Of a stretch of DNA of 64,000 nt, positions 46,003-54,635 are shown piece by piece; position 1 is the first letter of the stretch, and every line of letters begins with the position of its first letter. A program made the translations under genes and the position numbers. Below the pieces are notes generated by a model. The model worked only from the letters and a program-made list of their open reading frames with translations, searched no databases and was not told the origin of the DNA. Origin of the DNA: Microbacterium mitrae (GTDB lineage Bacteria; Actinomycetota; Actinomycetes; Actinomycetales; Microbacteriaceae); assembly GCF_008017445.1 (NCBI RefSeq), contig NZ_VRSW01000001.1, forward strand, positions 930,001 to 994,000, given 5' to 3'.

Positions 46003-47853
46003 TTATTCGACCGTGACCGACTTTGCCAGGTTGCGCGGCTGGTCAACATCCAGCCCCTTTGCCGTTGCGAGCGCCATCGCGAAGATGTGCAGCGGAACCA
46101 CGGCAAGCACCGGCTCAAACATCGGGCCAGCGACGGGGATGCGAAGCACCTCGTCGGCGTACGGCAGCACGGCGGCATCGCCCTCTTCGGCAATCACGAT
46201 GACGCGTGCGCCACGTGCGCGAATCTCCTGGATGTTGGAGATCACCTTGGAGTGAATGAGCGCTGATTCACGCGGCGACGGCACGATCACGAAGACGGGC
46301 TGACCCGGCTCGATGAGGGCGATCGGGCCGTGCTTGAGCTCGCCAGCCGCGAACCCCTCGGCGTGGATGTACGAAATCTCTTTGAGCTTGAGAGCGCCTT
46401 CCAGGGCGATCGGGTAGCCAACGTTGCGGCCAAGGAAGAGCACCGAGCGGGTGTCGGCCATCCAACGACCGAGCTGCTCAACGTGCGGCTGCTCCTCGTC
46501 AAGGATGCGCTGAATCTTCGCGGGCAGAGCCTCCAGCTCGGCGACGCTCGTGACGCTCTCCTGCGCGCTCAAGTAACCGCGCACGCGGCCAATGTGCAGC
46601 GCGAGCAGCTGCAGCGCGGTGATCTGCGCGACAAAAGCCTTGGTAGACGCCACGGCAACTTCGGGGCCAGCGTGTGTGTAGACGATGGCGTCAGACTCGC
46701 GCGGAATCGTGGCGCCCTGCGTGTTGCAAATCGACAGCGTCTTGGCACCGCGCTCGCGTGCATACTTGACGGCCATCAGCGTGTCCATGGTCTCACCGGA
46801 CTGGCTGATGGAAACGACGAGGGTGTTGGCGCCGATGACCGGGTCGCGGTAACGGAACTCGTGCGCGAGCTCAACGTCGACGGGAACACCTGCCCAACGC
46901 TCCAACACATACTTGCCGACGGCACCCGCGTATGACGCGGTTCCGCATGCCGTCACGATGATGCGGTCGATTCCGATGAACAGCTCATCGAGCCCGTCCA
47001 GCTCAGGAATGACGACCGCGCCGCCGCTCAGGCGGCCACGAAGGGTGTTGGCGACAGCTTCCGGCTCTTCGGAAACTTCCTTCGCCATGAACGATGACCA
47101 GCCACCCTTTTCGGCGGCGGCAGCGTCCCACGAAACCTCGAACTCTTCGACCTCGACGGGGTTGCCGTCAAAGTCGGTGACGGTGACCTGGTGCGGCTCG
47201 ATGGCGACGATCTGATCTTGACCGATCGCCAGGGCGCGGCGGGTGTATTCAACAAACGCCGCGACATCGGAGCCGAGGAAGTTTTCGCCGTCGCCGAGAC
47301 CGATCACGAGGGGCGAGTTGCGGCGCGCGCCGACAACAAGGCCCGGAACATCTTGGTGCGCCGCGAGGATGGTGAAGGCGCCTTCGAGACGCGCGACAAC
47401 ACCCTGGAATGCTTGACGCAAATCGCCGGTCTTGTCGAATTCACGGCCGAGGAGCACGGCGGCAACCTCAGAATCGGTCTCGCTGCGGAAGGTGTAGCCC
47501 TCGGCAGCCAACTCCGCCTTCAGCTCGGCAAAGTTCTCGATGATGCCGTTGTGGATGAGCGCAAGCTTGTCGTCGTCGGCGAGGTGCGGGTGGGCGTTCT
47601 CATCGGTGGGTCCGCCGTGCGTCGCCCAACGGGTGTGGCCGATGCCGGTGGTTCCCTCCGGGAGCGGGGCTGCCGCAAGGTTGTCTTTCAAAACCTGGAG
47701 CTTGCCAGCACGCTTGCGCATGCCGAGGTGCCCCTCCGCGTCGATGACGGCCACTCCGGCGCTGTCATACCCGCGATATTCAAGCCGGGCGAGGCCGGCC
47801 AACAAAATGGGTTGGCTGTCGCGCGCACCCACATATCCAACGATTCCACACAT
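46003..47853 (-). CDS. glmS: Glutamine-fructose-6-phosphate aminotransferase (isomerising)
   Basis: 616 residues, makes glucosamine-6-phosphate for cell-wall UDP-GlcNAc, feeding glmM. N-terminal glutaminase nucleophile Cys2 in MCGIVGYVGARDSQP; HTRWATHGGPTDENAHPH; two SIS domains with VTACGTASYAGAVGKYVLE and FLGRNVGYPIALEGALKLKEISYIHAEGF as separate motifs; C-terminus DQPRNLAKSVTVE. The longer frame to 47967 would bury Cys2, so 47853 is certain. TAGGAT lies seven bases upstream. First gene of the operon running to DUF4190. Confidence 0.97.
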   Translation of the reverse strand: MCGIVGYVGARDSQPILLAGLARLEYRGYDSAGVAVIDAEGHLGMRKRAGKLQVLKDNLAAAPLPEGTTGIGHTRWATHGGPTDENAHPHLADDDKLALIHNGIIENFAELKAELAAEGYTFRSETDSEVAAVLLGREFDKTGDLRQAFQGVVARLEGAFTILAAHQDVPGLVVGARRNSPLVIGLGDGENFLGSDVAAFVEYTRRALAIGQDQIVAIEPHQVTVTDFDGNPVEVEEFEVSWDAAAAEKGGWSSFMAKEVSEEPEAVANTLRGRLSGGAVVIPELDGLDELFIGIDRIIVTACGTASYAGAVGKYVLERWAGVPVDVELAHEFRYRDPVIGANTLVVSISQSGETMDTLMAVKYARERGAKTLSICNTQGATIPRESDAIVYTHAGPEVAVASTKAFVAQITALQLLALHIGRVRGYLSAQESVTSVAELEALPAKIQRILDEEQPHVEQLGRWMADTRSVLFLGRNVGYPIALEGALKLKEISYIHAEGFAAGELKHGPIALIEPGQPVFVIVPSPRESALIHSKVISNIQEIRARGARVIVIAEEGDAAVLPYADEVLRIPVAGPMFEPVLAVVPLHIFAMALATAKGLDVDQPRNLAKSVTVE

Positions 47854-47996
47854 GCGATCTATCCTACGGTTTCGCTCTCCCCCTCCTGCGCAGTCGAAGC
47901 ACCGCGCACAGCGAGAACACAGCCGCCGCGGCGCGCGGGGGCGGGGTGCGGGAATCCGAGCCGACATTTCATCGCTCGCCCGATGTTCCGCCGCGA

Positions 47997-48043
47997 CTGT
48001 ACCCCTGGGCCCTCAGCACGAGATGGCGGAACCAGGGGTACAG
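47997..48043. repeat. Inverted repeat between glmS and the sugar permease
   Basis: CTGTACCCCTGG at 47997-48008 pairs perfectly with CCAGGGGTACAG at 48032-48043; the loop ends in GGCGGAACC. Lacks a U-tract, so probably an island-type element and not a terminator. Confidence 0.6.
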
Positions 48044-48059
48044 ATTTCAAGTACGTAAA

Positions 48060-48074
48060 GGCCCGAAATGGGCC
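48060..48074 (-). terminator. Short terminator of the frl operon
   Basis: On the minus strand GGCCC-ATTTC-GGGCC is followed by TTTACG, 16 bases beyond the permease stop. Confidence 0.6.
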
Positions 48075-48089
48075 GCTGCGCATGGTGGG

Positions 48090-49001
48090 TTACTTGCCCA
48101 TTCCGGCGGAGAGGCCGCGGATGAACTGGCGTTGGCCAATCAAGAACGCGACGACCACGGGCAACGCGGCCAACACGAGCCCGGCGAATAGCACCGGCCA
48201 GTCTGTCTGCAGCGCGCTCTTAAAGTCGAGCAGACCGACCGGCAGGGTCTTGAGTGAGGTGTCATTCAAGAAGATCAGCGCGAACGGGAACTCGTTCCAG
48301 GCCCAGAGGAAGTGCACGAGGCCGGCGCTGACGAGCACGGGCATACACATGGGCAGCACGATCCGCACGAACACCTGAATCTGGCTCGCGCCGTCGACGA
48401 TCGCCGCCTCCAGCACACCGTCGTCGAGCGTGCTCATGTACGCCCGAATGAGGAAGATCATGAACGGCAACCGGTAGGCGACGTAGACGATGATGAGGCC
48501 CGCGTGCGTGTTGTACAGGTTGAGCGCCTGCAGCATCTGAAACAGCGGAATCATGATCATCGTCGGCGACACCATCAGCCCGCCGAGCAGGATGTACGTG
48601 AACAGCTTCGCTCCGCGAAAGCGGAACTTCGTGAGGCCGTATGCCGCCATGGCCGCGAGCGCGACGATCAGCACCAGGCTGACGCCGGTGACAATAACGC
48701 TGTTGAGCACGAACTCGAGAATGCCCTTGTCCCACGCTTCGACGTAGGCACGCGGGTCGAGGCCGCTGGGCAGCGACCAGGGCGACGCAAAGATCTCGGC
48801 GCTGGATTTGAAACCGCTCATCACCATCCACACGAGGGGATAGAGGGTTCCGATCACGATGACAATCAGTACCAGCCAGACGACACCGTTGCTGATGCGG
48901 CTGAATGTGCGGCCGCTGGCGGCGGCGCGCTTCTTGTCTTTCGCGTCGCGACGCTGACGATCGGTGGCATCAGCGAGCGTGATGGTGGTTGTGGTCGTCA
49001 T
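48090..49001 (-). CDS. Carbohydrate ABC transporter permease (MalG type)
   Basis: 303 residues, six helices. The EAA loop is EAAIVDGASQIQVFVRIVLPMCMPV near residue 200 and the C-terminus FLIGQRQFIRGLSAGMGK is typical of the second permease of CUT1 sugar importers. It shares its first base with the stop of the preceding permease gene. By context it is the FrlM-like partner in a glycated-amino-acid importer. Confidence 0.9.
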   Translation of the reverse strand: MTTTTTITLADATDRQRRDAKDKKRAAASGRTFSRISNGVVWLVLIVIVIGTLYPLVWMVMSGFKSSAEIFASPWSLPSGLDPRAYVEAWDKGILEFVLNSVIVTGVSLVLIVALAAMAAYGLTKFRFRGAKLFTYILLGGLMVSPTMIMIPLFQMLQALNLYNTHAGLIIVYVAYRLPFMIFLIRAYMSTLDDGVLEAAIVDGASQIQVFVRIVLPMCMPVLVSAGLVHFLWAWNEFPFALIFLNDTSLKTLPVGLLDFKSALQTDWPVLFAGLVLAALPVVVAFLIGQRQFIRGLSAGMGK

Positions 49002-49888
49002 TAGTACGTCACCTGCTTTCGTCCGGAGAGAATGACTTGGACGATGCCGATCACCACGGTGACGATCAGCACGACCGTTCCGAGGGCTGCGGCATAGCCC
49101 ATGTCGTCATTGCGGAACGCATTTTGGTATATCAAGGTTCCGAGCACCTGCGTCGAGTTATTCGGCCCGCCGTTCGTCATCACCGTGACCTCGTTAAACA
49201 CAAGGAACGCGTTGCTAATGACGGTGATGGACAGCACCGTGATCATGTCGCGAGAAAGCGGAACCGTGATGGTGAAGAATTGCCGGATGCGGCCCGCGCC
49301 ATCGAGCGACGAGGCTTCGTAGTACTCCCGCGGAATACGCTGAATAGCCACGAGCAACAGGATCGCGTTGTATCCGGTCCATTGCCACTGACTCATCGCG
49401 ATCACGGCACCCATTGCCGTGGTCGGATCCCCGAGCCACACGTGCTTAAGCCCCTCCAGCCCGAGGAAGTCCAAGGCACTGTTCAGAATGCCGACTTCGG
49501 GGTGGTAGATGAACGTGAACAGCACGCTCGTAATCGTGATCGACAGCGTCGCAGGCAAGAAGTAGACGCTACGAAAGAAACCTTGAAAGCGGCGCGCAAT
49601 GAACTGATCGAGCACGGCCGCAAGTGCGAGTGCCACGCCGATCTGAAAGATGAGCGAGACGATGGCGTAGGCGACGTTATTGAGAAGCGCTGTCCAGAAC
49701 ACCGGGTCGGCGACCGCACGCACGTAGTTTTCGAGGCCGATGAAGACCTCGTCGGGAGCAAAAACGCTCCACGTGTGAAAGCTGAGTCTCACGTTCTGCA
49801 CGAGGGGATAGATCAGAATCCCCACCACAGCGATGAGCGCCGGCAATGTCCATAGCAATCCAGCTAAGCGATATCGACGCGTGTGCAT
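49001..49888 (-). CDS. Carbohydrate ABC transporter permease (MalF type)
   Basis: 295 residues from the ATG at 49888; the frame continues to 49939 but the shorter start precedes RRYRLAGLLWTLPALIAVVG, the first helix of CUT1 permeases. EAA loop EASSLDGAGRIRQFFTITVPLSRDM near residue 190. C-terminal ILSGRKQVTY lies before the next gene. Forms the heterodimeric channel with the MalG-type partner. The ATPase subunit is not encoded here; CUT1 systems often share an MsmK-type ATPase from elsewhere. Confidence 0.9.
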   Translation of the reverse strand: MHTRRYRLAGLLWTLPALIAVVGILIYPLVQNVRLSFHTWSVFAPDEVFIGLENYVRAVADPVFWTALLNNVAYAIVSLIFQIGVALALAAVLDQFIARRFQGFFRSVYFLPATLSITITSVLFTFIYHPEVGILNSALDFLGLEGLKHVWLGDPTTAMGAVIAMSQWQWTGYNAILLLVAIQRIPREYYEASSLDGAGRIRQFFTITVPLSRDMITVLSITVISNAFLVFNEVTVMTNGGPNNSTQVLGTLIYQNAFRNDDMGYAAALGTVVLIVTVVIGIVQVILSGRKQVTY

Positions 49889-49949
49889 AAGCGGTCCTGT
49901 CGTTTGATGCCGGGCGGGAGGGGGGCTCCCGCCCGGCACAGTGGGGGTA

Positions 49950-51260
49950 TTACTTCACCGAATCTGATGCAGCCTTCACCGACGCGATGATGTCTTCGGG
50001 AGAGACGGAACCATCGATGGCGGCTTGTCCTGCGGCGAGCCATGCGGCGCCGACCTGCGGGTCAGTGGCGGTGTCGAGCCAGATGTTGAACGTGTCGGTT
50101 TCATCCAGCACCGTCAGTGCGCGCTCGAGCTGCGGAAGCACGTCGGCGACGCCCTCTTCAGCACCGATCACGGCCGACGGACGGTCACGCATCTCCAGCA
50201 GCAGCGCACCCGATTCCTTCGTGGTGATGTAGCGCAGGAACTTCTCTGCGGCTTCCTTGTTCTCGCTCTTGGAGTTGATGACGAAGCCGTCGGGAGCACC
50301 GGTCAGGGAGTCCTGGTCGCCGGCTGCACCTTCGATGTCAGGGAAGGCAAAGAAGTCCCAGTCGGCAGCAACCTCGGCGGTCGCCCCGTTGGACTCACGG
50401 AACATCGAGAAGATGTTGCTCTCGCCGTAGTACATCGGTACAACGCCGGTCTGAATCTCGGCCTTCGCGCTGTCGTTGCTGATGCCGTTCGCGCCGGGAG
50501 TGAAGCACTTGTCAGCGAGCTCGGTGAGCGTCTCAATCGCCTTCACGTAGCCCGGGTCGGTGAACGTCGCCGTTGCCGGGTCGAAGTCTTTCAGCATCTC
50601 GTCTTGCGGCACGTACTTGCCGATCAGCGTGGTCAGGTAGTGCACGCCGGGCCACATGGCGTTGTTGCCCATCGAGATGGGCGTGATGCCCTCTGCCTGG
50701 AACGCCCCGCACGCCTGGATGAGGTCGTCGTAGGTCTGCGGAACCTCGATACCGGCATCAGCGAACATGGCGGTGTTGTAGGTGAAGAACTTGCCAGACA
50801 TGCTGACCGGAACCGCGTAGATCTTGCCCTCGTGCGTGTAGGCATCGATGGCGGGAGCGACGAGCGAGTCGGCCCAGCCGTCGCTCATCGGTTCGGTGAG
50901 ATCTTCCACCAGGCCGGCGTCGAAGAACTGCTCGCCGAAGGCCCCGGGCCAGACGAAGAACACGTCGGGCAGCGAGTTCGACCCGGTCAGCACACGGATG
51001 CGTTCCTTGTACGGGTCGTCCTGCACGGCGGTCGCTTCGACAGTAATTCCGGTTTCAGCTTCGAAATCCGCAATGATCTTCTCAAAGTATTCAGCGTGCG
51101 CGCCCTCGGGCCACTTGTGCAGAACCGTGAGTACCTGGTTGCCGTCACCCGTGGTTCCGCCATCGCCCGAAGACGAATCTGACGAACAACCTGAGACGGC
51201 GAGTGCGGCAGCGGCGAGACCGGCAACGGCGACGGACATGCGAGTGCTGTTCTTACTCAT
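49950..51260 (-). CDS. Extracellular solute-binding lipoprotein (family 1)
   Basis: 436 residues. Signal peptide and lipobox LAVSGCSSDSS, then a Ser/Asp/Gly linker and a type II binding-protein fold (VLTVLHKWPEGAHAEYFEKII, LPDVFFVWPGAFGEQFFDAG, YAVPVSMSGKFFTYNTAMFADAG, FAFPDIEG). It receives the substrate for the two permeases that follow. Operon context with FrlB- and FrlD-like enzymes suggests Amadori compounds as ligand (FrlO-like role), an inference. Confidence 0.9.
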   Translation of the reverse strand: MSKNSTRMSVAVAGLAAAALAVSGCSSDSSSGDGGTTGDGNQVLTVLHKWPEGAHAEYFEKIIADFEAETGITVEATAVQDDPYKERIRVLTGSNSLPDVFFVWPGAFGEQFFDAGLVEDLTEPMSDGWADSLVAPAIDAYTHEGKIYAVPVSMSGKFFTYNTAMFADAGIEVPQTYDDLIQACGAFQAEGITPISMGNNAMWPGVHYLTTLIGKYVPQDEMLKDFDPATATFTDPGYVKAIETLTELADKCFTPGANGISNDSAKAEIQTGVVPMYYGESNIFSMFRESNGATAEVAADWDFFAFPDIEGAAGDQDSLTGAPDGFVINSKSENKEAAEKFLRYITTKESGALLLEMRDRPSAVIGAEEGVADVLPQLERALTVLDETDTFNIWLDTATDPQVGAAWLAAGQAAIDGSVSPEDIIASVKAASDSVK

Positions 51261-51278
51261 TTCAACTCATTTCTGTTA

Positions 51279-52106
51279 TTAGTTATGTGTCTTGATGGGG
51301 GTGTAAAGCGGGATGGGGCGGCCGAAACCGCCGTCGGTGCGGCACGTCGCCGCTGCGTGTTTCGTCGCGCGAACGAGCGATTCCTCGACCGTGAGGCCAG
51401 CGAACTGACCGACCAAGAACGTCGCGATGAGGGTGTCACCGGCACCCAGAGTGTCAACGACGTCAATAGGCAGGCCGGGAACAGCAACGGGCGCCTGCTG
51501 GCCGCTCCAGAAGAGCGCCCCGGCTGCCCCGCGCGAGACGAGAACGTTCTTCGCGCCCGCGTTCAGGGCGGTGTACGCGAGGGCTTCGCACTGCTCGAGG
51601 GCGAGGTCGCCGCCGGAGAAAGTCGCGTAGGTCACGTGGGGCGCGATCTCCGAGATGTATTCGGCGCTGTGACGGTCCGAAAAATCGAAGGAGACCGGAA
51701 CCACGGAACTTACGTATTTGACGTCATCCTCCATCCGACCCGAGTAGGCCATGTGCGCGACGTCAAAGCCGTGGACCTTGCGCAGCAGATCATCGTCAAC
51801 CCGAAATAGGCTCACTCCCTTGTCGGATTCAATGAACGACCGGTCTCCGTCGGTGCGTTTAATTTTGCACCACGCGGTGGCGCCGTCACGCACGGTGACA
51901 CCGCTGGTGTCGACGTTCTCAGCGGCCAAAGCCGCCAGAACGTCGACACCGCGCTCATCGGTTCCGACGACGCCGAAATACGCCGCCTGCTCGGCACCCG
52001 CCCGCTTTGCATACACGGCAACGTTCACACAGTTGCCGCCGACGAAGCTGGTGCCTTCGGCGATGTAGAGGTCGATGACATTGTCACCGATGGTTGCAAT
52101 CTTCAT
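51279..52106 (-). CDS. frlD: PfkB family kinase, fructoselysine 6-kinase-like
   Basis: 275 residues, ribokinase-fold. The start IATIGDNVIDLYIAEG and FVGGNCVNVAVYAKRAGA match FrlD closely, where most PfkB proteins have a GG-NxA motif in other wording; the catalytic base lies in DTLGAGDTLIATFLVGQFAG; VSFDFSDRHSAEYI also matches FrlD. It would phosphorylate a fructosamine at C6 before the deglycase acts. Lies between the deglycase (two-base gap) and the binding protein. Alternative: kinase for another ketose-amine. Confidence 0.8.
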   Translation of the reverse strand: MKIATIGDNVIDLYIAEGTSFVGGNCVNVAVYAKRAGAEQAAYFGVVGTDERGVDVLAALAAENVDTSGVTVRDGATAWCKIKRTDGDRSFIESDKGVSLFRVDDDLLRKVHGFDVAHMAYSGRMEDDVKYVSSVVPVSFDFSDRHSAEYISEIAPHVTYATFSGGDLALEQCEALAYTALNAGAKNVLVSRGAAGALFWSGQQAPVAVPGLPIDVVDTLGAGDTLIATFLVGQFAGLTVEESLVRATKHAAATCRTDGGFGRPIPLYTPIKTHN

Positions 52107-52108
52107 TG

Positions 52109-53149
52109 TTAGTAAGCGACTTTGCCCATGTATCGACGGGTGGACAGGTCGTGGTTGTTCAGGATCGCGTACTGTGCAGCGAGGCGACCGGTCAGCGTGA
52201 ACAGAATGTGCGGAGCGGCAAGGTAGCGGTACTCCTCATCGAAGCCTTCGAGCTCGAAGTCCTTGGAGTCGAAGGTGACGACCTTGGAGGAGCGCTGCAC
52301 CGCGAAGTCGCGCACGCGTTCAGCGAGCGGACGCGTCGAGTCTTCGCCGAGGAACACGAACACCGGAACATCGTCTTCGACGATTTCAACCGCACCGTGG
52401 AAGAACTCAGCAGCGTTGAAGAAGCCCGAGTTCATCCACTGCATCTCCATCAGGTAGCACATGGAGAGGTTGTAGGCCGCGGCCTGCCCGGGGCCGGATC
52501 CAACGACATAAGTGACGTTCTCGGTGTGATACTTCTTGGCAAGCTCACCGTATTCGGCGTCGACCTTCTCATGGATCTGCTTGATGGCGGGGCCAAGCTT
52601 TGCGTAGTTGCGCTCGATGGCTTCGAAGTCGAGGTCGGCGCCGGCGGTCTTCAGCACCGCGTAAGCGAACACGGCGGTGAACAGTTGCTTGGCGTCACCC
52701 GTGGTGGTCTTCGAGTCGTACGACCAGAAGTTCGGCGATGCGGCGCCCAGAGCGGTGTCGGCGTTCGAGCAGTATGCGAGTACTGTCGCACCACGCTTCT
52801 TCGCGAACTCAACAGAAGCCACTGTCTCTTTGGTTCCGCCGGTGTGGGATCCCGCGATCACGATCGCGTCGGCGTTTACGCCGAGCGGCTCGCGAGCGAG
52901 GAACTCGCCACTGGTGATGTGGTGCACGGTGACGTCGGCGAGGTGCTTCTCCAGCAGGTATGCCGCGTTGAAGTTGGCGAGGTAGGAGCCGCCGCTACCG
53001 ACCAGGTAGACGCGCTTGGCGCCCTTGTCGAAGGCATCGCGAAGCACAGCTTCGATCGACTCGCGCTGAGCGAGGATGCGGTCAAACGTTTCAACGAGAT
53101 CTACCGGACTCGGGCGAAGCGGAACTGCCTCGATTGCCTGGGTTGACAC
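52109..53149 (-). CDS. frlB: SIS-domain deglycase, fructoselysine-6-phosphate deglycase-like
   Basis: 346 residues. Two SIS domains: VYLVGSGGSYLANFNAAYLLE near 50 and TYVVGSGPGQAAAYNLSMCYLMEMQWM near 195. The C-terminal part (EFFHGAVEIVEDDVPVFVFLGED, then DHNLSTRRYMGKVAY with an N for H spelling NNHDLSTRRYMG) follows FrlB rather than GlmS isomerase domains. Expected reaction: fructoselysine-6-P plus water to lysine and glucose-6-P. GTG at 53149 with AAGGAG six bases upstream is chosen over the upstream start at 53224, which lies inside the operator region. Confidence 0.8.
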   Translation of the reverse strand: MSTQAIEAVPLRPSPVDLVETFDRILAQRESIEAVLRDAFDKGAKRVYLVGSGGSYLANFNAAYLLEKHLADVTVHHITSGEFLAREPLGVNADAIVIAGSHTGGTKETVASVEFAKKRGATVLAYCSNADTALGAASPNFWSYDSKTTTGDAKQLFTAVFAYAVLKTAGADLDFEAIERNYAKLGPAIKQIHEKVDAEYGELAKKYHTENVTYVVGSGPGQAAAYNLSMCYLMEMQWMNSGFFNAAEFFHGAVEIVEDDVPVFVFLGEDSTRPLAERVRDFAVQRSSKVVTFDSKDFELEGFDEEYRYLAAPHILFTLTGRLAAQYAILNNHDLSTRRYMGKVAY

Positions 53150-53167
53150 TGATACTCCTTCAAAAAT

Positions 53168-53245
53168 GGGAACGTTCCCTGGTTCGTTTCGAATCATCTT
53201 GCACGCAATTGGGAACGGTGTCAATATGTTTTCGGGAACGATACC
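53168..53245 (-). promoter_or_regulatory. frl promoter with three LacI-type operators
   Basis: GGGAACGTTCCC (53168-53179, perfect palindrome), GGGAACGGTGTC (53211-53222) and GGGAACGATACC (53234-53245). A perfect -35 TTGACA on the minus strand (53219-53224) touches the middle site, with a weak -10 CAAGAT 17 bases on, so the sites flank and cover the promoter. Confidence 0.7.
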
Positions 53246-53311
53246 AATTTCTGATCAAACCACCCGCCACTCTCCACCGATACGATGACGGGAATCACAG
53301 TGAGGAGCACC

Positions 53312-54394
53312 ATGTCGCGAAAAGGGTCGCCGGCGACGATCATCGATGTGGCCAAGGCTGCTGGCGTATCCAAGTCGGCAGCCGCACGGGTGTTATCAAA
53401 TAACGGATCGGCCAGTGCGCGCACGCGAATGGCTGTGCTGGATGCCGCGGCCCGGTTGGGGTACCGCCCCAACCAACTGGCGAAGGCGATGAAAGCCGGC
53501 TCTACACAGTCCATCGGCATCGTGGTTCCGGATGTTGCCAACCCGTTCTTCTCCTCCGTGCTCAGCGGATTCAGCGCCGCGGCACGCTCAGCCGGCTTCG
53601 AAGTCATCGTGATGAGCACCGATAACACCGCTGACATTGAGGCGCGATCGCTCGAACTGCTAGCAGAAAAGCGCGTGGATGGCATCGCGGTCGCTCCCGC
53701 GCTGACCGACGCCTCCCCCACGATCGAGCAGCTGCGCTCTGAAGGGCTTCCGCTGGTGCTGATCGATCGCCGCCTGCCCAACCTGGGTGCGATCCCTCTG
53801 GTCAGCATGGATCATGCTGCCGCCACGGAGCTGGCGACCCAGGCGCTGATTACCTCCGGCCACTCCGATATCGCGATCGTCACCGAGGCCCGCGCGACGG
53901 CGAGTGAGATCACTGAGCTGCTGGATCTCGACGATCACGCCACGTCGCTGTTACGCCCATCGATGCAACGTCTCGTCGGCCACGCTCGCGCACTCCGGGC
54001 GCACGATATTGCCTTCGACGAGAGCCTCGTCGTGACCGCGCCCTATGATCGCGAACAGGCCGCCGTGGTCGTCGCAGACTTTCTTCGCACAGATCACCAT
54101 GCCACGGCGATCCACGGTACCAATGCGATTCTCTCGTACGCCAGCTACCGCGCCTTCAAGCAGTTGGGCGTCGTCATTCCCGATGATTTGTCTTTCGTCG
54201 GCTTCGACGACCAGGACTGGATGCTGCTGGTGCACCCGGCTGTGACCGTGGTCGGCCAGGCCGCCCGGGAGCTAGGCGAAGCCGCCGCACAGACGTTGAT
54301 TCAGCGCATCGCGCAAGACACCGACGTTCACGATGTGTTTCTGTCGGCCCGGCTCATCGAGCGTGGCTCGATTCGCGAGGTCAACCCCGCGTGA
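53312..54394 (+). CDS. LacI family transcriptional regulator
   Basis: 360 residues. HTH at 6-30 (ATIIDVAKAAGVSKSAAARVLSNNG) with the hinge LGYRPNQLAKAMKAGST, then a PBP type I effector domain (IGIVVPDVANPFFSSVLSGF ... SFVGFDDQDWMLLVHPAVTVV). Divergent from the frl operon and separated by three operators, so it is the presumed local repressor; the inducer is probably the substrate or its 6-phosphate. ATG at 53312 with GAGGAG upstream, nine codons shorter than the maximal frame. Confidence 0.92.
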   Translation: MSRKGSPATIIDVAKAAGVSKSAAARVLSNNGSASARTRMAVLDAAARLGYRPNQLAKAMKAGSTQSIGIVVPDVANPFFSSVLSGFSAAARSAGFEVIVMSTDNTADIEARSLELLAEKRVDGIAVAPALTDASPTIEQLRSEGLPLVLIDRRLPNLGAIPLVSMDHAAATELATQALITSGHSDIAIVTEARATASEITELLDLDDHATSLLRPSMQRLVGHARALRAHDIAFDESLVVTAPYDREQAAVVVADFLRTDHHATAIHGTNAILSYASYRAFKQLGVVIPDDLSFVGFDDQDWMLLVHPAVTVVGQAARELGEAAAQTLIQRIAQDTDVHDVFLSARLIERGSIREVNPA

Positions 54395-54635
54395 GGATTG
54401 CGGAGCGTATGGCGGCGGCGAAATCCGTCGAAGCGTCAGACAAGCGCCGATGACCGGCCGAATGGAACAACTCCCTAAGACTCGCGCCACGGTGCCCCCT
54501 GCGGTTCCGCACCCGCGTGATCCCCGTGGTTCCATCCCTCAACCGTGGTTCCGTCATTTCTCACTGCCTGGTTCTAACTCGCGCACATCTCACGCGCAGT
54601 GGCGCACCGAGCATCGGCTTCAGTAACAAGAAGGG

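Noticed and set aside
47854..47967. N-terminally extended GlmS
   Set aside because: It would place residues before the catalytic Cys2, which must be exposed at the N-terminus.
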